Source: Thermoleophilia bacterium SCSIO 60948
GTDB lineage: Bacteria > Actinomycetota > Thermoleophilia > Solirubrobacterales > 70-9
NCBI GenBank assembly: GCA_021496505.1
Contig: CP053031.1
Coordinates: 682,001-746,000, forward strand
Reading direction: 5' to 3'
Length of the DNA: 64,000 bases
This document shows, one piece after another, positions 17,761 to 27,025 of this stretch (within the stretch, counting starts at the first letter, position 1; every line of letters starts with the position of its first letter). A model generated the notes under the pieces. The model ran no database searches, was not told the DNA's origin, and saw only the letters and a list, made by a program, of their open reading frames with translations. The translations under genes and the position numbers were made by a program.

Positions 17761-17815
17761 GAGAGGACGACGGCCGGTCGCTCCGGTCCGAGGTGCCGGT
17801 TGGAGCGCCTCGCGA

Positions 17816-19252
17816 CTAGAGCCCGGCGCCCTGCGTCGCGATCCCGAACGCGCGGCTGAGCAGCCCCGCCAGCTCGTCGATGTCCTCGCGTCCCATCACT
17901 AGCGGTGGCGAGAGCTGGACGAGTGGGTTGCCCTCCGCGTCGATCGCCACACGGCACAGCAGGCCGACCTCCGCGAGCGCCGGGTTGAGGTACTCACCGG
18001 TGAACGTCGCGGCTGAAACCGGCGTATCCTCCCAGCGCTTGCCCGCGTGGTCGGTTACGAGCTCGAAGCTGCGGTGGAAGCCGTCGCCGCGCAGGTCGCC
18101 GACGATCCGCTGGTGCTCGGCGCGCACCGCCTCGAGTCGCTCCGCGAAGTAGGGAGCGAGCTCGGCGACGTTCTCCACGACGCGCTCGCGCTTCATGATC
18201 TCGAGGTTCTTGAGCGCTGCCGCGCAGGCGACCGGATGCCCGCCGTAGGTCAGCGCGTGGTTGAACATGCCGGCGGGACCGTCGAGCACGGTCTCGATGA
18301 TCTCGTCGGTGGCGATCACGCCGCCGAGCGGCACGTAGGCGGAGGCGATCCCTTTCGCGAAGGTGATCACGTCGGGTTGGAAGCCGTAGTGGATCGATCC
18401 GAACCACTCGCCGAGGCGGCCATAGCCGGTGATCACCTCGTCGGCGATCATCAGGATCCCGTGGCGGTCGCAGAGCTCGCGAACGCCGGCAAAGTACTCG
18501 GGCGTAGGCGGAGTGAGGCTGCCACCGGCGTTCTGGAGCGGCTCCATGATGATCGCCGCGATCGTGTCGGGGCCCTCCTGGACGATCAGCGACTCGAGCT
18601 CGGAGAGTAGGAAGGCGGTGGTCCCTTGCGCGGTCTCGCCCTCGGGACGGCGGTAGCGCTTCGTGTTGTTGACGTGGCGGACACCACTCATCAACGGCTC
18701 GAACATCCCGCGCACCATCGACATCCCGTTGAGCGACATCGCTCCGAAGCTCGTGCCGTGGTAGGCGACCCGGCGGGCGATGAACTTGTAGCGGGCGTGA
18801 TCGCCGCGGGTGATGTGGTACTGGCGGGCGAGCTTGATCGCCGCCTCGTTGGCCTCGCTGCCGCCCGAGGCGAAGAAGACGCGGTTGAGATCTCCGGGGG
18901 CGAGGTTCGCGATCTCGCGGGCGAGCAGCGCGGCCGGCGGGTGGGCGACGCTCCAGGTGGTCTGGAAGGGCAGGACCTCGAGCTGTCCGCGGACCGCCTC
19001 GCCGACCTCGGCGCCGTGCGTGTAGCCGAGCTGGACGCAGAACAGCCCGGCGAGGCCGTCGAAGAACCGGTGCCCGTTCTCGTCGTAGACCGAGCAGTGC
19101 TCGCCGCGGACGAAGACCGGCAACTCGTCGTCGCGGTACTTCGACGCCGGTGTGAAGTTCATGACCAGGTGGCGCTTGGCGATCTCCGCCAGCTCGCCAG
19201 ACCCACTCGTCCTCCCGTCCTCGGGCGCGGGCGCTTCCTGGTGCACGGTCAT
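17816..19252 (-). CDS. Class III aminotransferase (omega-amino acid / diamine type)
   Basis: A 478-residue PLP enzyme. Key residues are Asp271 in the class III motif (ILMIADEVITGYGRLGEW) and the Schiff-base Lys300 (DVITFAKGIASAYVPLGGV). The N-terminal block HLVMNFTPASKY and RFFDGLAGLFCVQLGYTHG resemble putrescine- or beta-alanine-pyruvate transaminases. The ATG at 19252 follows a GAGGAC-type ribosome-binding site; the ATG-like starts further up give no family sequence. It is transcribed in the same direction as the M20, LysR, DUF1028, RidA and monooxygenase genes and probably deaminates an omega-amine whose aldehyde is used by the PuuC-like dehydrogenase at 24429. Confidence 0.92.
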   Translation of the reverse strand: MTVHQEAPAPEDGRTSGSGELAEIAKRHLVMNFTPASKYRDDELPVFVRGEHCSVYDENGHRFFDGLAGLFCVQLGYTHGAEVGEAVRGQLEVLPFQTTWSVAHPPAALLAREIANLAPGDLNRVFFASGGSEANEAAIKLARQYHITRGDHARYKFIARRVAYHGTSFGAMSLNGMSMVRGMFEPLMSGVRHVNNTKRYRRPEGETAQGTTAFLLSELESLIVQEGPDTIAAIIMEPLQNAGGSLTPPTPEYFAGVRELCDRHGILMIADEVITGYGRLGEWFGSIHYGFQPDVITFAKGIASAYVPLGGVIATDEIIETVLDGPAGMFNHALTYGGHPVACAAALKNLEIMKRERVVENVAELAPYFAERLEAVRAEHQRIVGDLRGDGFHRSFELVTDHAGKRWEDTPVSAATFTGEYLNPALAEVGLLCRVAIDAEGNPLVQLSPPLVMGREDIDELAGLLSRAFGIATQGAGL

Positions 19253-19391
19253 CTTCGGGGTCCTCTCCTCGGCTCTCACCACGCGGCACGCCGGGCCGCC
19301 GCTTCATCCTCGCAGCCGTCGGGCGGGCGGGCGAACAGTTTCTCTGCCGCCGACGAATCGGCGCAGCCGATGCATCCGGGGCGGGTCAGTC

Positions 19392-20558
19392 CTAAGCGCC
19401 GGCGAGGTGCGCGATCACTCGCGAGACGAAGGCCTCGCCCGCGGCGAGCTGGTCGGCCTCGATGAACTCGTCGGGTGTGTGGCCCTGCGCCATCGACCCC
19501 GGTCCGCAGACCACGACCGGCAGGCCGAGCCGCTGGCGATAGATGCCGGCCTCTGTGCCGAAATCGACCGCGCCGCCGGACGAGCCACGTGCGAGCGCCG
19601 CGACCCGTGTCGCGAAAGCGGCGTCGTCGGTGGGCGCGAGCGGGGGGTAGCCGGCCAGACGCTCAACGTCGACCCTTGCCTCGGGGGCGTGGCAGGCCAT
19701 GTCCGCTCCGATTCGGGCGGCCACCTCGCCGATGCGACCGACGACCGCGTCGACGTCCTGATCGGGCAGCACCCGCGCCTCGACGTCGAGGCGGCAGGCG
19801 TCCGGCACGATGTTGACCGCGACGCCGCCCGCGATCGGACCGATGCCGATCGTCGCGTGGGGTACCGAGAACGAGCGGTCGTGGGCCTCGGTGCGGAGCT
19901 CGAGCTCGAGTCGCTCGAGCGCCTCGATGAGTCGTGCCGACCAACGCACCGCGTTGACCCCGGCCGCGGGCGTCGCGGAGTGAGCCGCGCGGCCGTGCAG
20001 GGTCAGCCGCAGCGCCGCCTTGCCCTTGTGGCGGTCGACGACCCGCAGGCCCGTCGGCTCACCGACGACGACCCCCGCGAGCGGTGCCGGGATCGCGCCG
20101 CCCTCGAGCGCCTGGATCAGCGGACCGATGCCGGCGCAGGCGTGCTCCTCGTCGTGGGAGACGGCGAGGTGGAGCGGCGCGCGCATCGATCCCGCGTCCG
20201 CACGCGCGACCGCGCTCAGCGCCGCGGCGATGAAGCCCTTCATGTCGGCGCTGCCGCGGGCGTAGAGGCGGCCCTCCTCGCGTCGGAGCTCGAACGGGTC
20301 GGCACTCCACGATTGACCCTCGACGTCGACGACATCGCCGTGGGCCGCGAGCATGATGCCGCCCTCGGCGTCCGCCGGTCCAAGGACCGCGTGCAGGACC
20401 CGGGTGTCCGGTCGCGTTCCCTCGTGGAGGTCGACGACGGCGCCGGCGTCGACGAGCAGCGCCGCGATCTCCTCGATCAGGCCTTCGTTCGGTCCGCCGG
20501 CGACGGATCGGTGGGCGACAAGCCGCCCGAGGACAGCCTCAGCCTCAGGCGCGCTCAT
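19392..20558 (-). CDS. M20-family deacylase/deacetylase (ArgE/DapE type)
   Basis: A 388-residue zinc hydrolase. Metal-site elements are HGD in IMLAAHGDVVDVEGQSW (His73, Asp75), the bridging Asp in YARGSADMKGFIAAAL, the catalytic Glu pair in VSHDEEHACAGIGP, and a late His in GPGSMAQGHTPDEFI. A dimerisation domain lies between (AHSATPAAGVNAV). The ATG at 20558 overlaps the 3' end of the LysR gene by 14 bases. The family removes acyl groups from amino acids or related amides; the context suggests an acylated amine or amino acid intermediate. Confidence 0.92.
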   Translation of the reverse strand: MSAPEAEAVLGRLVAHRSVAGGPNEGLIEEIAALLVDAGAVVDLHEGTRPDTRVLHAVLGPADAEGGIMLAAHGDVVDVEGQSWSADPFELRREEGRLYARGSADMKGFIAAALSAVARADAGSMRAPLHLAVSHDEEHACAGIGPLIQALEGGAIPAPLAGVVVGEPTGLRVVDRHKGKAALRLTLHGRAAHSATPAAGVNAVRWSARLIEALERLELELRTEAHDRSFSVPHATIGIGPIAGGVAVNIVPDACRLDVEARVLPDQDVDAVVGRIGEVAARIGADMACHAPEARVDVERLAGYPPLAPTDDAAFATRVAALARGSSGGAVDFGTEAGIYRQRLGLPVVVCGPGSMAQGHTPDEFIEADQLAAGEAFVSRVIAHLAGA

Positions 20559-21483
20559 TGCCCAGGCCGGGCACCGAGCCGGCGGCGATCGCCGCGCGGC
20601 AGTGCTGTTCGAAGGCCTCGACGAGCCGCGTCGGGCGCAGGCTCTCAAGCCGCGCCATCCCGAGGATCATCGGCCGAGGCTCGCCCTCGATCGGACGCGT
20701 TACGAGCGGCCGCGCGTCGAGCGCGAGGTCGATGTGCGGCCGGGCGTTGATGATCGTGTATCCGAAGTCGTTGGCGACCATCGTCCGGATCACCTCGGGA
20801 TGGACCGAGCGGTGGGCCACGGTCGGCTCGACGCCGGCGGTGGCGAAGAGGCCGCGGAAGTAGTCGCGCGATTGCGGCAGATCGAGCAGGACCAGCGGCT
20901 CTCCCGCGAGCTCGGCGAGCGTGACCGAGTCCTTGGAGGCGAGTGGATGGTCGGCGGCGAGCACCGCGTGGGGCGGAAGCGTCGAAAGCGGCTCGAAGGA
21001 GATGTCCGGGGCGAGCTCGAGGTCGTAGGTGAGCACGACGCTGAGCTCACCCGAGCGCAGCCCCGTCATCAGCGCGGTCTGCCCGGCTTCGACCATCTCG
21101 AGGCGCACCGAGGGGTGGCGCTCGAGGAAGCTCTTGCCGACCCGCGGTGTGATCAGGGGCGCCAGCGGGACGAGGCAACCGAGGTTGAGCGTCCCGCTGA
21201 TCTCGGCCGTGAGGTCCGAGGCGAAGCGCTCGAGCTCGTCGGCGTCACGGAGCAGTGCGCGGACGCGTGTCAGGAACTGATGACCCTCGGGTGTCGGCGA
21301 GATGCCCTGGGCGTGGTGGCGGATCAGCAGCTGGACGCCGAGCGCCGCCTCGAGCTGCGCGATCGCGGCCGAGACCGACGACTGCGCGACGGGGATGTTC
21401 TGGGCGGCGTCGGTGACGCTGCCCGCGTCCGCGGCGGCGACGAAGTACTCGAGTTGGCGCAGCGTGAAGCGCATGGAGGCCAT
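20545..21483 (-). CDS. LysR-family transcriptional regulator
   Basis: A 312-residue regulator with an N-terminal winged helix (about 5-65: FTLRQLEYFVAAADAGSVTD, QSSVSAAIAQLEAALGVQL) and a periplasmic-binding-like effector domain. The start at 21483 gives MASMRF; an ATG at 21474 (MRFTLRQ) is equally possible. Unusually for LysR, it is co-directional with its neighbours (its stop is overlapped by the deacylase gene) instead of being divergent. It probably responds to a substrate of the surrounding amine/amino-acid catabolic genes. Confidence 0.93.
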   Translation of the reverse strand: MASMRFTLRQLEYFVAAADAGSVTDAAQNIPVAQSSVSAAIAQLEAALGVQLLIRHHAQGISPTPEGHQFLTRVRALLRDADELERFASDLTAEISGTLNLGCLVPLAPLITPRVGKSFLERHPSVRLEMVEAGQTALMTGLRSGELSVVLTYDLELAPDISFEPLSTLPPHAVLAADHPLASKDSVTLAELAGEPLVLLDLPQSRDYFRGLFATAGVEPTVAHRSVHPEVIRTMVANDFGYTIINARPHIDLALDARPLVTRPIEGEPRPMILGMARLESLRPTRLVEAFEQHCRAAIAAGSVPGLGNERA

Positions 21484-21545
21484 CGGCGGGAGTGTCCCAC
21501 GGCGCTCTGCGATCGGGTTTCGTCCCGGCGCTCGGGACGTCACGT

Positions 21546-22238
21546 CTACTCGCCCGGGTCGCCGGGAACGCCGTAGGACGGCGCGGCGCTCGGATCGAGC
21601 GCACGCGTGACGTAGTCGTCGCGCTCAGGTGCCCAGCGCTCCCAGAGCTGCGCGAGCTCGGCGATCGGGCCGGGTCCGTCCTCGGGCGCCCAGTCGATCC
21701 GCAGGTTCGTGACCGGCCATTCGACCTCGCCGGCCACGAGCAGCCCGGCGGAGGTGACCGGGCCGGCCTCGCCCCCCGCCCGCAGTCCGGCGGCGAGCCC
21801 GGCGATCAGCCGAACCTCGAGCTCAGAGTCCTCGCACTCGGCGAACGCCGGTCCGATCGCGTCGAGCACCTCTTCCGCGGCGAGGAGGTTGCCGGCCGCG
21901 ACCCAGCCCTCGCCGGTGCGCGAGCCGTGCACTCCGAGCGCGTGCTCGCCGTTCCACGCGGCGCTGCTGCCGGCGGCGTCGACGACGCCGAGCTGGCGGT
22001 ATTCCGCGTAGGGCGCCGCGGCGGCGACGGTGTCGAGCGCTCGCTGGGCCGAGGCGCCGGCCGCGAGAGCGTCGAGCAGCTTCGGCCCGAGCCGCGGGTC
22101 GGTCACGTTCTGCGACGTCGCGACGCCGACGCCGGCGCGGACGAACGCGCATCGCGAGGCCACAGCGAGGCTCGAGGAGGTCACCGCCATCCCGAGCCTG
22201 CCGGTCTGCTCGCAGCGGCCGAGGATCGAGAAGGTCAT
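21546..22238 (-). CDS. DUF1028 family NTN-hydrolase-like protein
   Basis: A 230-residue protein of the DUF1028 family. It begins MTFSILGRCEQTGRLGMAVT and has the characteristic SLAVASRCAFVRAGVGVATSQN block, followed by WNGEHALGVHGSRTGEGWVAAGN. The fold is Ntn-hydrolase-like, and no activity is established for the family to my knowledge. It overlaps the RidA gene by 4 bases (start at 22238, RidA stop at 22235), so they are co-translated. DUF1028 genes are often found beside amidohydrolases and Rid proteins, which fits an amide or imine intermediate here. Confidence 0.88.
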   Translation of the reverse strand: MTFSILGRCEQTGRLGMAVTSSSLAVASRCAFVRAGVGVATSQNVTDPRLGPKLLDALAAGASAQRALDTVAAAAPYAEYRQLGVVDAAGSSAAWNGEHALGVHGSRTGEGWVAAGNLLAAEEVLDAIGPAFAECEDSELEVRLIAGLAAGLRAGGEAGPVTSAGLLVAGEVEWPVTNLRIDWAPEDGPGPIAELAQLWERWAPERDDYVTRALDPSAAPSYGVPGDPGE

Positions 22239-22660
22239 TCCACCGCCCCGCCTCCCAGCACGGCCGTTGCGTCGATCTCGACGAGCCATTCGGGGCGCGC
22301 CAGGGAGCTCACGACGATCCCGGTCGAGACGGGGTGGACGCCCTTCAGCCAGCGACCCATGACCCGGTAGACGGGCTCGCGGAACCGCGGGTCGACCAGG
22401 TAGACGGTCACCTTGACGACGTGCTCGAGCCCGCCGCCGGCCTCGTCGAGCAGGGTCGCGATGTTGCGCATCGCCCGCTCGGCCTGCGCCTCGACGTCGC
22501 CGATGCCGACGTTCTCGGACGTGTCGAGGTCCTGCCCGATCTGCCCCCGCAGGTAGACCGTGTCGCCCGCGACGACGGCCTGGCAGAGGTCGTTGTCGAG
22601 GTCCTGCTCGGGATAGGTGTCGCGCGTGTTGAACGGGCGGATTCGGCGGTGTGTCGTCAC
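22235..22660 (-). CDS. RidA/YjgF-family protein
   Basis: A 141-residue RidA-fold protein. Family blocks: DLCQAVVAGDTVYLRGQIGQ, AEAQAERAMRNIATLLDEAGG and the C-terminal ARPEWLVEIDATAVL. RidA enzymes hydrolyse reactive enamine/imine products of PLP or flavin enzymes to ketones and ammonia. I start at GTG 22660, which has GAGGAGG about 8 bases upstream and overlaps the stop of the monooxygenase gene (GTGA). Its place between a flavoprotein monooxygenase and DUF1028, near an aminotransferase, fits detoxification of an imine formed in the pathway. Confidence 0.92.
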   Translation of the reverse strand: MTTHRRIRPFNTRDTYPEQDLDNDLCQAVVAGDTVYLRGQIGQDLDTSENVGIGDVEAQAERAMRNIATLLDEAGGGLEHVVKVTVYLVDPRFREPVYRVMGRWLKGVHPVSTGIVVSSLARPEWLVEIDATAVLGGGAVE

Positions 22661-23970
22661 GTTCGGGCCTCCTCGGGGTGGGTGCCGAGCGCGGCCGCGG
22701 CGCCGTTCGGCGACGCCCCGCGGCCCGAGCCCGGCTCGTAGGTGAGGTAGCGCTGCTGGGTCGCGATGTGCTCGGCGACGTGCTTCGCGTCGTGCCAGAC
22801 ACCGAAGATGAACGTCGAGCCGCGCCGCGACTGCCACGGCAGTCCGAGGAAGTAGATCCCGGGCTCGGAGGAGACACCGCGCCGGTGGTCGGGCTTGCCC
22901 TCGGCGTCGAAGGCGTCGACCTCGAGCCAGCTGTAGTCGGACCTGAACCCCGTCGCCCAAACGACCGCGTTCACGCCGGCCTCGGCCAGGTCCAATTCGA
23001 GGACCGGATCGAGTGCCGACGCGGGGAGTGGGCCGAAGTCGCGGGCGCCCGGCTCCTCCGGTAGGTCGAGCCCGCTGCGCGCGACGTAGGCATCGGCCTC
23101 GTCGAGCAGCGCGAGCAGGTTCGCGTCTCCGCGCTCGAGGTTTTCGGCGAGATCCGGCGCGAAGTGGATCCTGCCGTCCTCGTATCCGGTCATGAATCCT
23201 CGCAGCGCGATTCCGCGCCGACCCATGTCGCGGAAGTCGACGGTCTGGCCGCCGCGCGCGCCGCTGACCGCGATCGTCACGTGCTCGGCTCCAGGTCCCG
23301 GACTCTCGGCATCCCACTTGTTGAGAACCCCCAGCCACCAGCAGAAGTCGCGGCCGCGGTAGCGGCGGGGCGGGCGGTCGTGGGGACCGACGCACAGGTA
23401 CACCTGCCGCCCGGCGCGGTCGAGCTCGTCGGCGATCTGGACACCGGAGGAGCCCGCGCCGACGACCAGGACCGCGCCTTCGGGGAGCTGCCCGGGATTG
23501 CGGTAAGAGCTCGAGTGGATCTGCTCGACCGGCGCGTCCGCCGGCAGCACCGGCGGGATCAACGGGTCCTGGAAGGCGCCCGTCGCCGCGACGACGTAGC
23601 GGGCCTCGACCATGCCCTCGCTCGTCTCGACGCGAAAGCCCGCCCGGTCGGGGTTCTTTCGCACCGACAGGACCTCGACCCCGCAGCGGATCGGCGCATT
23701 GATCTTTTCGGCGTAGGTGACGAAGTAGTCCGTCACCTCCTGCTTGGAGGCGAAGCCGTCGGGGTCGATGTCGAACTCGAGGCCGGGAAAACGGTCGTGC
23801 CACGCCGGCCCGTTGGCGACGAGCGAGTCCCAGCGCGCCGTGCGCCAGCGCTCGGCGATCCGGTGTCGCTCGAGGACGAGGTGCCTCAGCCCCGTCGCGC
23901 TCAGGTGCTCGCTCATCGCCACGCCGGCCTGACCGCCGCCGACGACGAGCACCTCGACGCTCTCATTCGA
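22657..23970 (-). CDS. Flavin-containing monooxygenase / CzcO-like flavoprotein
   Basis: A 437-residue FAD/NADPH enzyme. Two Rossmann motifs are clear: FAD at the N-terminus (VLVVGGGQAGVAMSEHLSA) and NADPH in the middle (AVLVVGAGSSGVQIADEL). The linker WRTARWDSLVANGPAWHDRF and the ATG-type motif AVVWATGFRSDYSWLE are typical of the group that includes N-hydroxylating and Baeyer-Villiger-type enzymes and CzcO-like proteins. The start is ATG 23970. It is the first gene of a leftward operon (monooxygenase, RidA, DUF1028, probably LysR and deacylase) and may oxidise an amine nitrogen. The substrate is not determinable. Confidence 0.88.
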   Translation of the reverse strand, partial: SNESVEVLVVGGGQAGVAMSEHLSATGLRHLVLERHRIAERWRTARWDSLVANGPAWHDRFPGLEFDIDPDGFASKQEVTDYFVTYAEKINAPIRCGVEVLSVRKNPDRAGFRVETSEGMVEARYVVAATGAFQDPLIPPVLPADAPVEQIHSSSYRNPGQLPEGAVLVVGAGSSGVQIADELDRAGRQVYLCVGPHDRPPRRYRGRDFCWWLGVLNKWDAESPGPGAEHVTIAVSGARGGQTVDFRDMGRRGIALRGFMTGYEDGRIHFAPDLAENLERGDANLLALLDEADAYVARSGLDLPEEPGARDFGPLPASALDPVLELDLAEAGVNAVVWATGFRSDYSWLEVDAFDAEGKPDHRRGVSSEPGIYFLGLPWQSRRGSTFIFGVWHDAKHVAEHIATQQRYLTYEPGSGRGASPNGAAAALGTHPEEART

Positions 23971-24428
23971 CATCCGCGTTTCGCTCAAGATCGCTCCAAG
24001 CCTCTCTCCGCTGTCGCTCGGTCGCCCGATATTGGCGAGAGGAAGGGCCGCTGACCAATGGGGCTTTCCGAGCTTTCGGATGCGAATTTTCGATTCAGGG
24101 TCTCCGGCACCGCGAATCGCGCGGATCGCCGGCTGCGTCATCGCCCGGCGGTCCTGTGAGGACCGGTTGCGGATCGCCGCCCGGTCGTGGAGGCGACTGT
24201 GGCGAATCGCTTTGATAGATCGCTTGGCCCGCGAAATCCGTTTGACCCGGCGTAGCTCGCAGTACAAGCTGGCGCTCGTCGCATGCTCGGCATCGGATCG
24301 CCGCATGTCCGACGGCTGGGAGCGTCGTTGAACGGTCGCCCGGGTGGGCGATCAGAGGATGGGAAGCTGCCTTGAGGGCCGCGCGCAACACTCAGATCGC
24401 AGCCGGACCCGAGGCTCGGGGCTGAGCC
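23971..24428 (+). other. Divergent intergenic region (458 bp), no gene seen
   Basis: The longest gene-free stretch in the window separates the leftward monooxygenase operon from the rightward aldehyde dehydrogenase/ABC operon. Parts are less GC-rich than the surroundings (for example around 24055-24100 and 24200-24260). Short frames in it are arginine-rich shadows. It must hold two opposing promoters and possibly the LysR operator, but I could identify neither a confident promoter pair nor a known riboswitch class. Confidence 0.6.
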
Positions 24429-25943
24429 GTGCCTGCGCCGACGCACACCCACGAGGAGTGGACCGCCCTGGCCGCGAATCTCGAGCTCCCGCGCTCGGCG
24501 TACATCGGCGGCGGGCGCGTCGATTCGGCGTCCGGCGAGACCTTCGACGCGATCAACCCTGCGACCGGCGAGACGCTGAGCGCCGTAGCCGCGGGCGATT
24601 CGGAGGACATCGACCGTGCCGTGCGCTCGGCCCGGGAGTCGTTCGAGGGTGGCGTCTGGTCCGAGGCCGCGCCCGCCGATCGCAAGCGGGTCCTCGTCCG
24701 GCTCTCCGAGCTGATCGCCGAGCATCGCGACGAGCTCGCGCTGCTCGACTCGCTCGCGATGGGCAAGACGGTCGAGTCCGCGGCCACGGTCGACGTCCCG
24801 GGCGCCGCCGGGGTCTTCGCCTGGTACGGCGAGGCGACCGACAAGCTCTATGGCGAGATTGCGCCGACGGGTCCCGGCGACCTCGCGCTGATCACGCGCG
24901 AGCCGCTCGGCGTCGTCGGCGCTGTCGTGGCCTGGAACTTCCCGCTCGACCTCGCGAGCTGGAAGGTCGCTCCGGCGCTCGCGTGTGGCAACAGCGTCGT
25001 CCTCAAGCCCGCCGAGCAGTCGCCGTTCTCAGCGATCCGGCTCGGGGAGCTGGCCGTCGAGGCGGGCCTCCCCGAAGGCGTGCTCAACGTCGTTCCGGGT
25101 CTCGGCGAGACCGCCGGCCGGGCGCTCGGCTTGCACCCCGACGTCGACTGCCTCGCGTTCACCGGGTCGACCGAGGTCGGCAAGCTCTTTCTCACCTACT
25201 CGGCGCAGTCGAACGCGAAGCCCGTCTGGCTTGAATGCGGTGGCAAGAGCCCGAATCTCGTGTTCGCCGACGCCGGCGACCTCGCTGCCGCGGCCGAGAT
25301 GGCGGCGTTCGGAATCTTCTTCAATCAGGGTGAGGTCTGCTCGGCCAACTCACGCTTGCTCGTCGAGCGTTCGGCTCGCGACGAGCTCGTGGAGGCCGTC
25401 GTCCAGCAGGCGCGCTCGGTCCGCGTCGGCGACCCGCTCGACCCCGAGACCACGATGGGCCCGCTCGTCGACAGGCGCCAGGCGGAGACCGTGATGTCAC
25501 ACATCGAAACCGGCCGGCACTCGGCCAACCTGCGGATCGGCGGCGAGCGGGTGGCGGTGAACGGCAACGGGTCCGGCGACGGGTGCTTCGTGGCTCCGAC
25601 CGTCTTCGACGGCGTCGCCAACGATTCGCCGCTTGCCCAGGAGGAGATCTTCGGCCCGGTTCTCGCGGTGGTCGACTTCGCCGGCGAGGACGAGGCGGTC
25701 CGGCTCGCCAACGAGAGCAGCTACGGGCTCGCCGCCTCGGTCTGGACCTCGGATCTCGACCGCGCACATCGCGTCGCGCGGCGATTGCGGGCCGGGACGG
25801 TCTCGATCAACACGGTCGACGCGCTCAGCCCGATGACGCCGTTCGGCGGCTTCAGGGGGTCCGGGTTCGGCCGCGATCTGTCGCTGCACGCGCTCGACAA
25901 GTTCACCGGCCTGAAGACCACCTGGATCAAGCACCGATCGTGA
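24429..25943 (+). CDS. Aldehyde dehydrogenase, PuuC-like
   Basis: A 504-residue NAD(P)-dependent aldehyde dehydrogenase. Catalytic residues: Cys304 (FFNQGEVCSANSRLLVE), Glu269 (WLECGGKSPNLVF) and Asn170 (VVAWNFPLDLASWK). The block around the catalytic cysteine and the Glu motif resembles PuuC, which oxidises gamma-glutamyl-aminobutyraldehyde in putrescine catabolism, more than the betaine or acetaldehyde groups. The start is GTG 24429. It heads a rightward operon with an ABC importer and an M20 deacylase, so it probably oxidises an aldehyde derived from the imported amine. Confidence 0.92.
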   Translation: MPAPTHTHEEWTALAANLELPRSAYIGGGRVDSASGETFDAINPATGETLSAVAAGDSEDIDRAVRSARESFEGGVWSEAAPADRKRVLVRLSELIAEHRDELALLDSLAMGKTVESAATVDVPGAAGVFAWYGEATDKLYGEIAPTGPGDLALITREPLGVVGAVVAWNFPLDLASWKVAPALACGNSVVLKPAEQSPFSAIRLGELAVEAGLPEGVLNVVPGLGETAGRALGLHPDVDCLAFTGSTEVGKLFLTYSAQSNAKPVWLECGGKSPNLVFADAGDLAAAAEMAAFGIFFNQGEVCSANSRLLVERSARDELVEAVVQQARSVRVGDPLDPETTMGPLVDRRQAETVMSHIETGRHSANLRIGGERVAVNGNGSGDGCFVAPTVFDGVANDSPLAQEEIFGPVLAVVDFAGEDEAVRLANESSYGLAASVWTSDLDRAHRVARRLRAGTVSINTVDALSPMTPFGGFRGSGFGRDLSLHALDKFTGLKTTWIKHRS

Positions 25944-25981
25944 ACACGCAAGAGGCGACAGCCGACCCGAAAGGAACAGCC

Positions 25982-27019
25982 ATGGGCAGCAGAGGACATA
26001 CGTTGAGAGGCGCCGTGATCGTGGCGCTCGGACTGCTCATGGCTGTGGTGTTCGCAGCCTGTGGGGGCGATGACGGAGGCGGCGGGTCATCCGGGGAGGG
26101 CGAGGGTGAGGGCGGCACCACGAAGGTGACGATCGGGACCCAGCCGTGGATCGGCTACGGCCCGTTGTGGATCGCCGACGAGAAGGGCTTCGACACCGAC
26201 AACGGGGTCGACATCGAGCTGACGAACTTCTCGACCGACCAGGACCTCGAGAGCGGGTTCGCGAGCGGCAAGTTCCAGGCGGTCTCCAGCGCCAACAACA
26301 CCTGGATCAGGCTCGCCGACCTCGGCATCGACTTCGAGGTCGCGCTGATGGAGGACTTCTCGCTCGAGGCGGACGCGATCGTCTCCTGCAACCCCGACAT
26401 CCAGTCGATCGACGACCTCGAGGGTGCCTCGGTGGCGTTCGAGGAGTTCTCGGTCTCCGACGTCCTCTTCCGCTACGCGCTCGAGGAGGCGGGGATCGAC
26501 TTCGACACCATCGACTACACGCCGATCCCGGCCTCGGACGCGGGTGCCGCCGTCGTCGCCGGACGGGTCGACGTCGCCACGACGTACGAGCCCTACCTGC
26601 AGGCGGCCGTCGAGGAGGGCGACAACTGCAAGATCATCTACACGGCCAACGAGCGGCCGGGGCTGATCTCCGACTCGCTCGGCTTCAGCACCGAGTTCGC
26701 CGCCGACAACCCCGAGGCGGCGGAGGGAGTGATCCGCGCCTGGGGCGACGCGATCGACTTCTACAACTCGAATACCGAGGAAGCCCAGGCGATCATCGCC
26801 AAGAACGTCGGCGAGAAGCCGGAGGCGCTCACGGCGAGCTTCGACGGCATCCAGCTGTTCGATCTCGAGGAGTCGCAGGACTTCCTCGAGAACGATTTCG
26901 AGCAGCTGTGGGGCGACATCGGCGAGATCATGCTCGACCAGGGTCAGATCGATTCGGTGCCCGACGTCAACGACTACCTCAATACCGATCTGGGAGCCAG
27001 TGCCCTGGAGGGCGAGTAG
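25982..27019 (+). CDS. ABC transporter substrate-binding lipoprotein, NMT1/SsuA/TauA type
   Basis: A 345-residue lipoprotein. The signal peptide has a lipobox ending at Cys27 (LLMAVVFAAC), followed by a Gly/Glu-rich linker. The mature domain starts TKVTIGTQPWIGYGPLWIAD, typical of the NMT1-like binding proteins for taurine, sulfonates, nitrate, thiamine precursors and other small compounds. The ATG at 25982 has AAAGGA about 8 bases upstream and lies 38 bases after the aldehyde dehydrogenase. It captures substrate outside the membrane for the permease and ATPase that follow. The ligand is uncertain; the context favours a small organic nitrogen compound. Confidence 0.93.
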   Translation: MGSRGHTLRGAVIVALGLLMAVVFAACGGDDGGGGSSGEGEGEGGTTKVTIGTQPWIGYGPLWIADEKGFDTDNGVDIELTNFSTDQDLESGFASGKFQAVSSANNTWIRLADLGIDFEVALMEDFSLEADAIVSCNPDIQSIDDLEGASVAFEEFSVSDVLFRYALEEAGIDFDTIDYTPIPASDAGAAVVAGRVDVATTYEPYLQAAVEEGDNCKIIYTANERPGLISDSLGFSTEFAADNPEAAEGVIRAWGDAIDFYNSNTEEAQAIIAKNVGEKPEALTASFDGIQLFDLEESQDFLENDFEQLWGDIGEIMLDQGQIDSVPDVNDYLNTDLGASALEGE

Positions 27020-27025
27020 CCCTCG

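Noticed and set aside
17994-19307. A 437-residue minus-strand frame overlapping the aminotransferase in another frame
   Set aside because: Extreme Arg/Pro content and no motifs; the aminotransferase frame has the catalytic Lys and Asp motifs.
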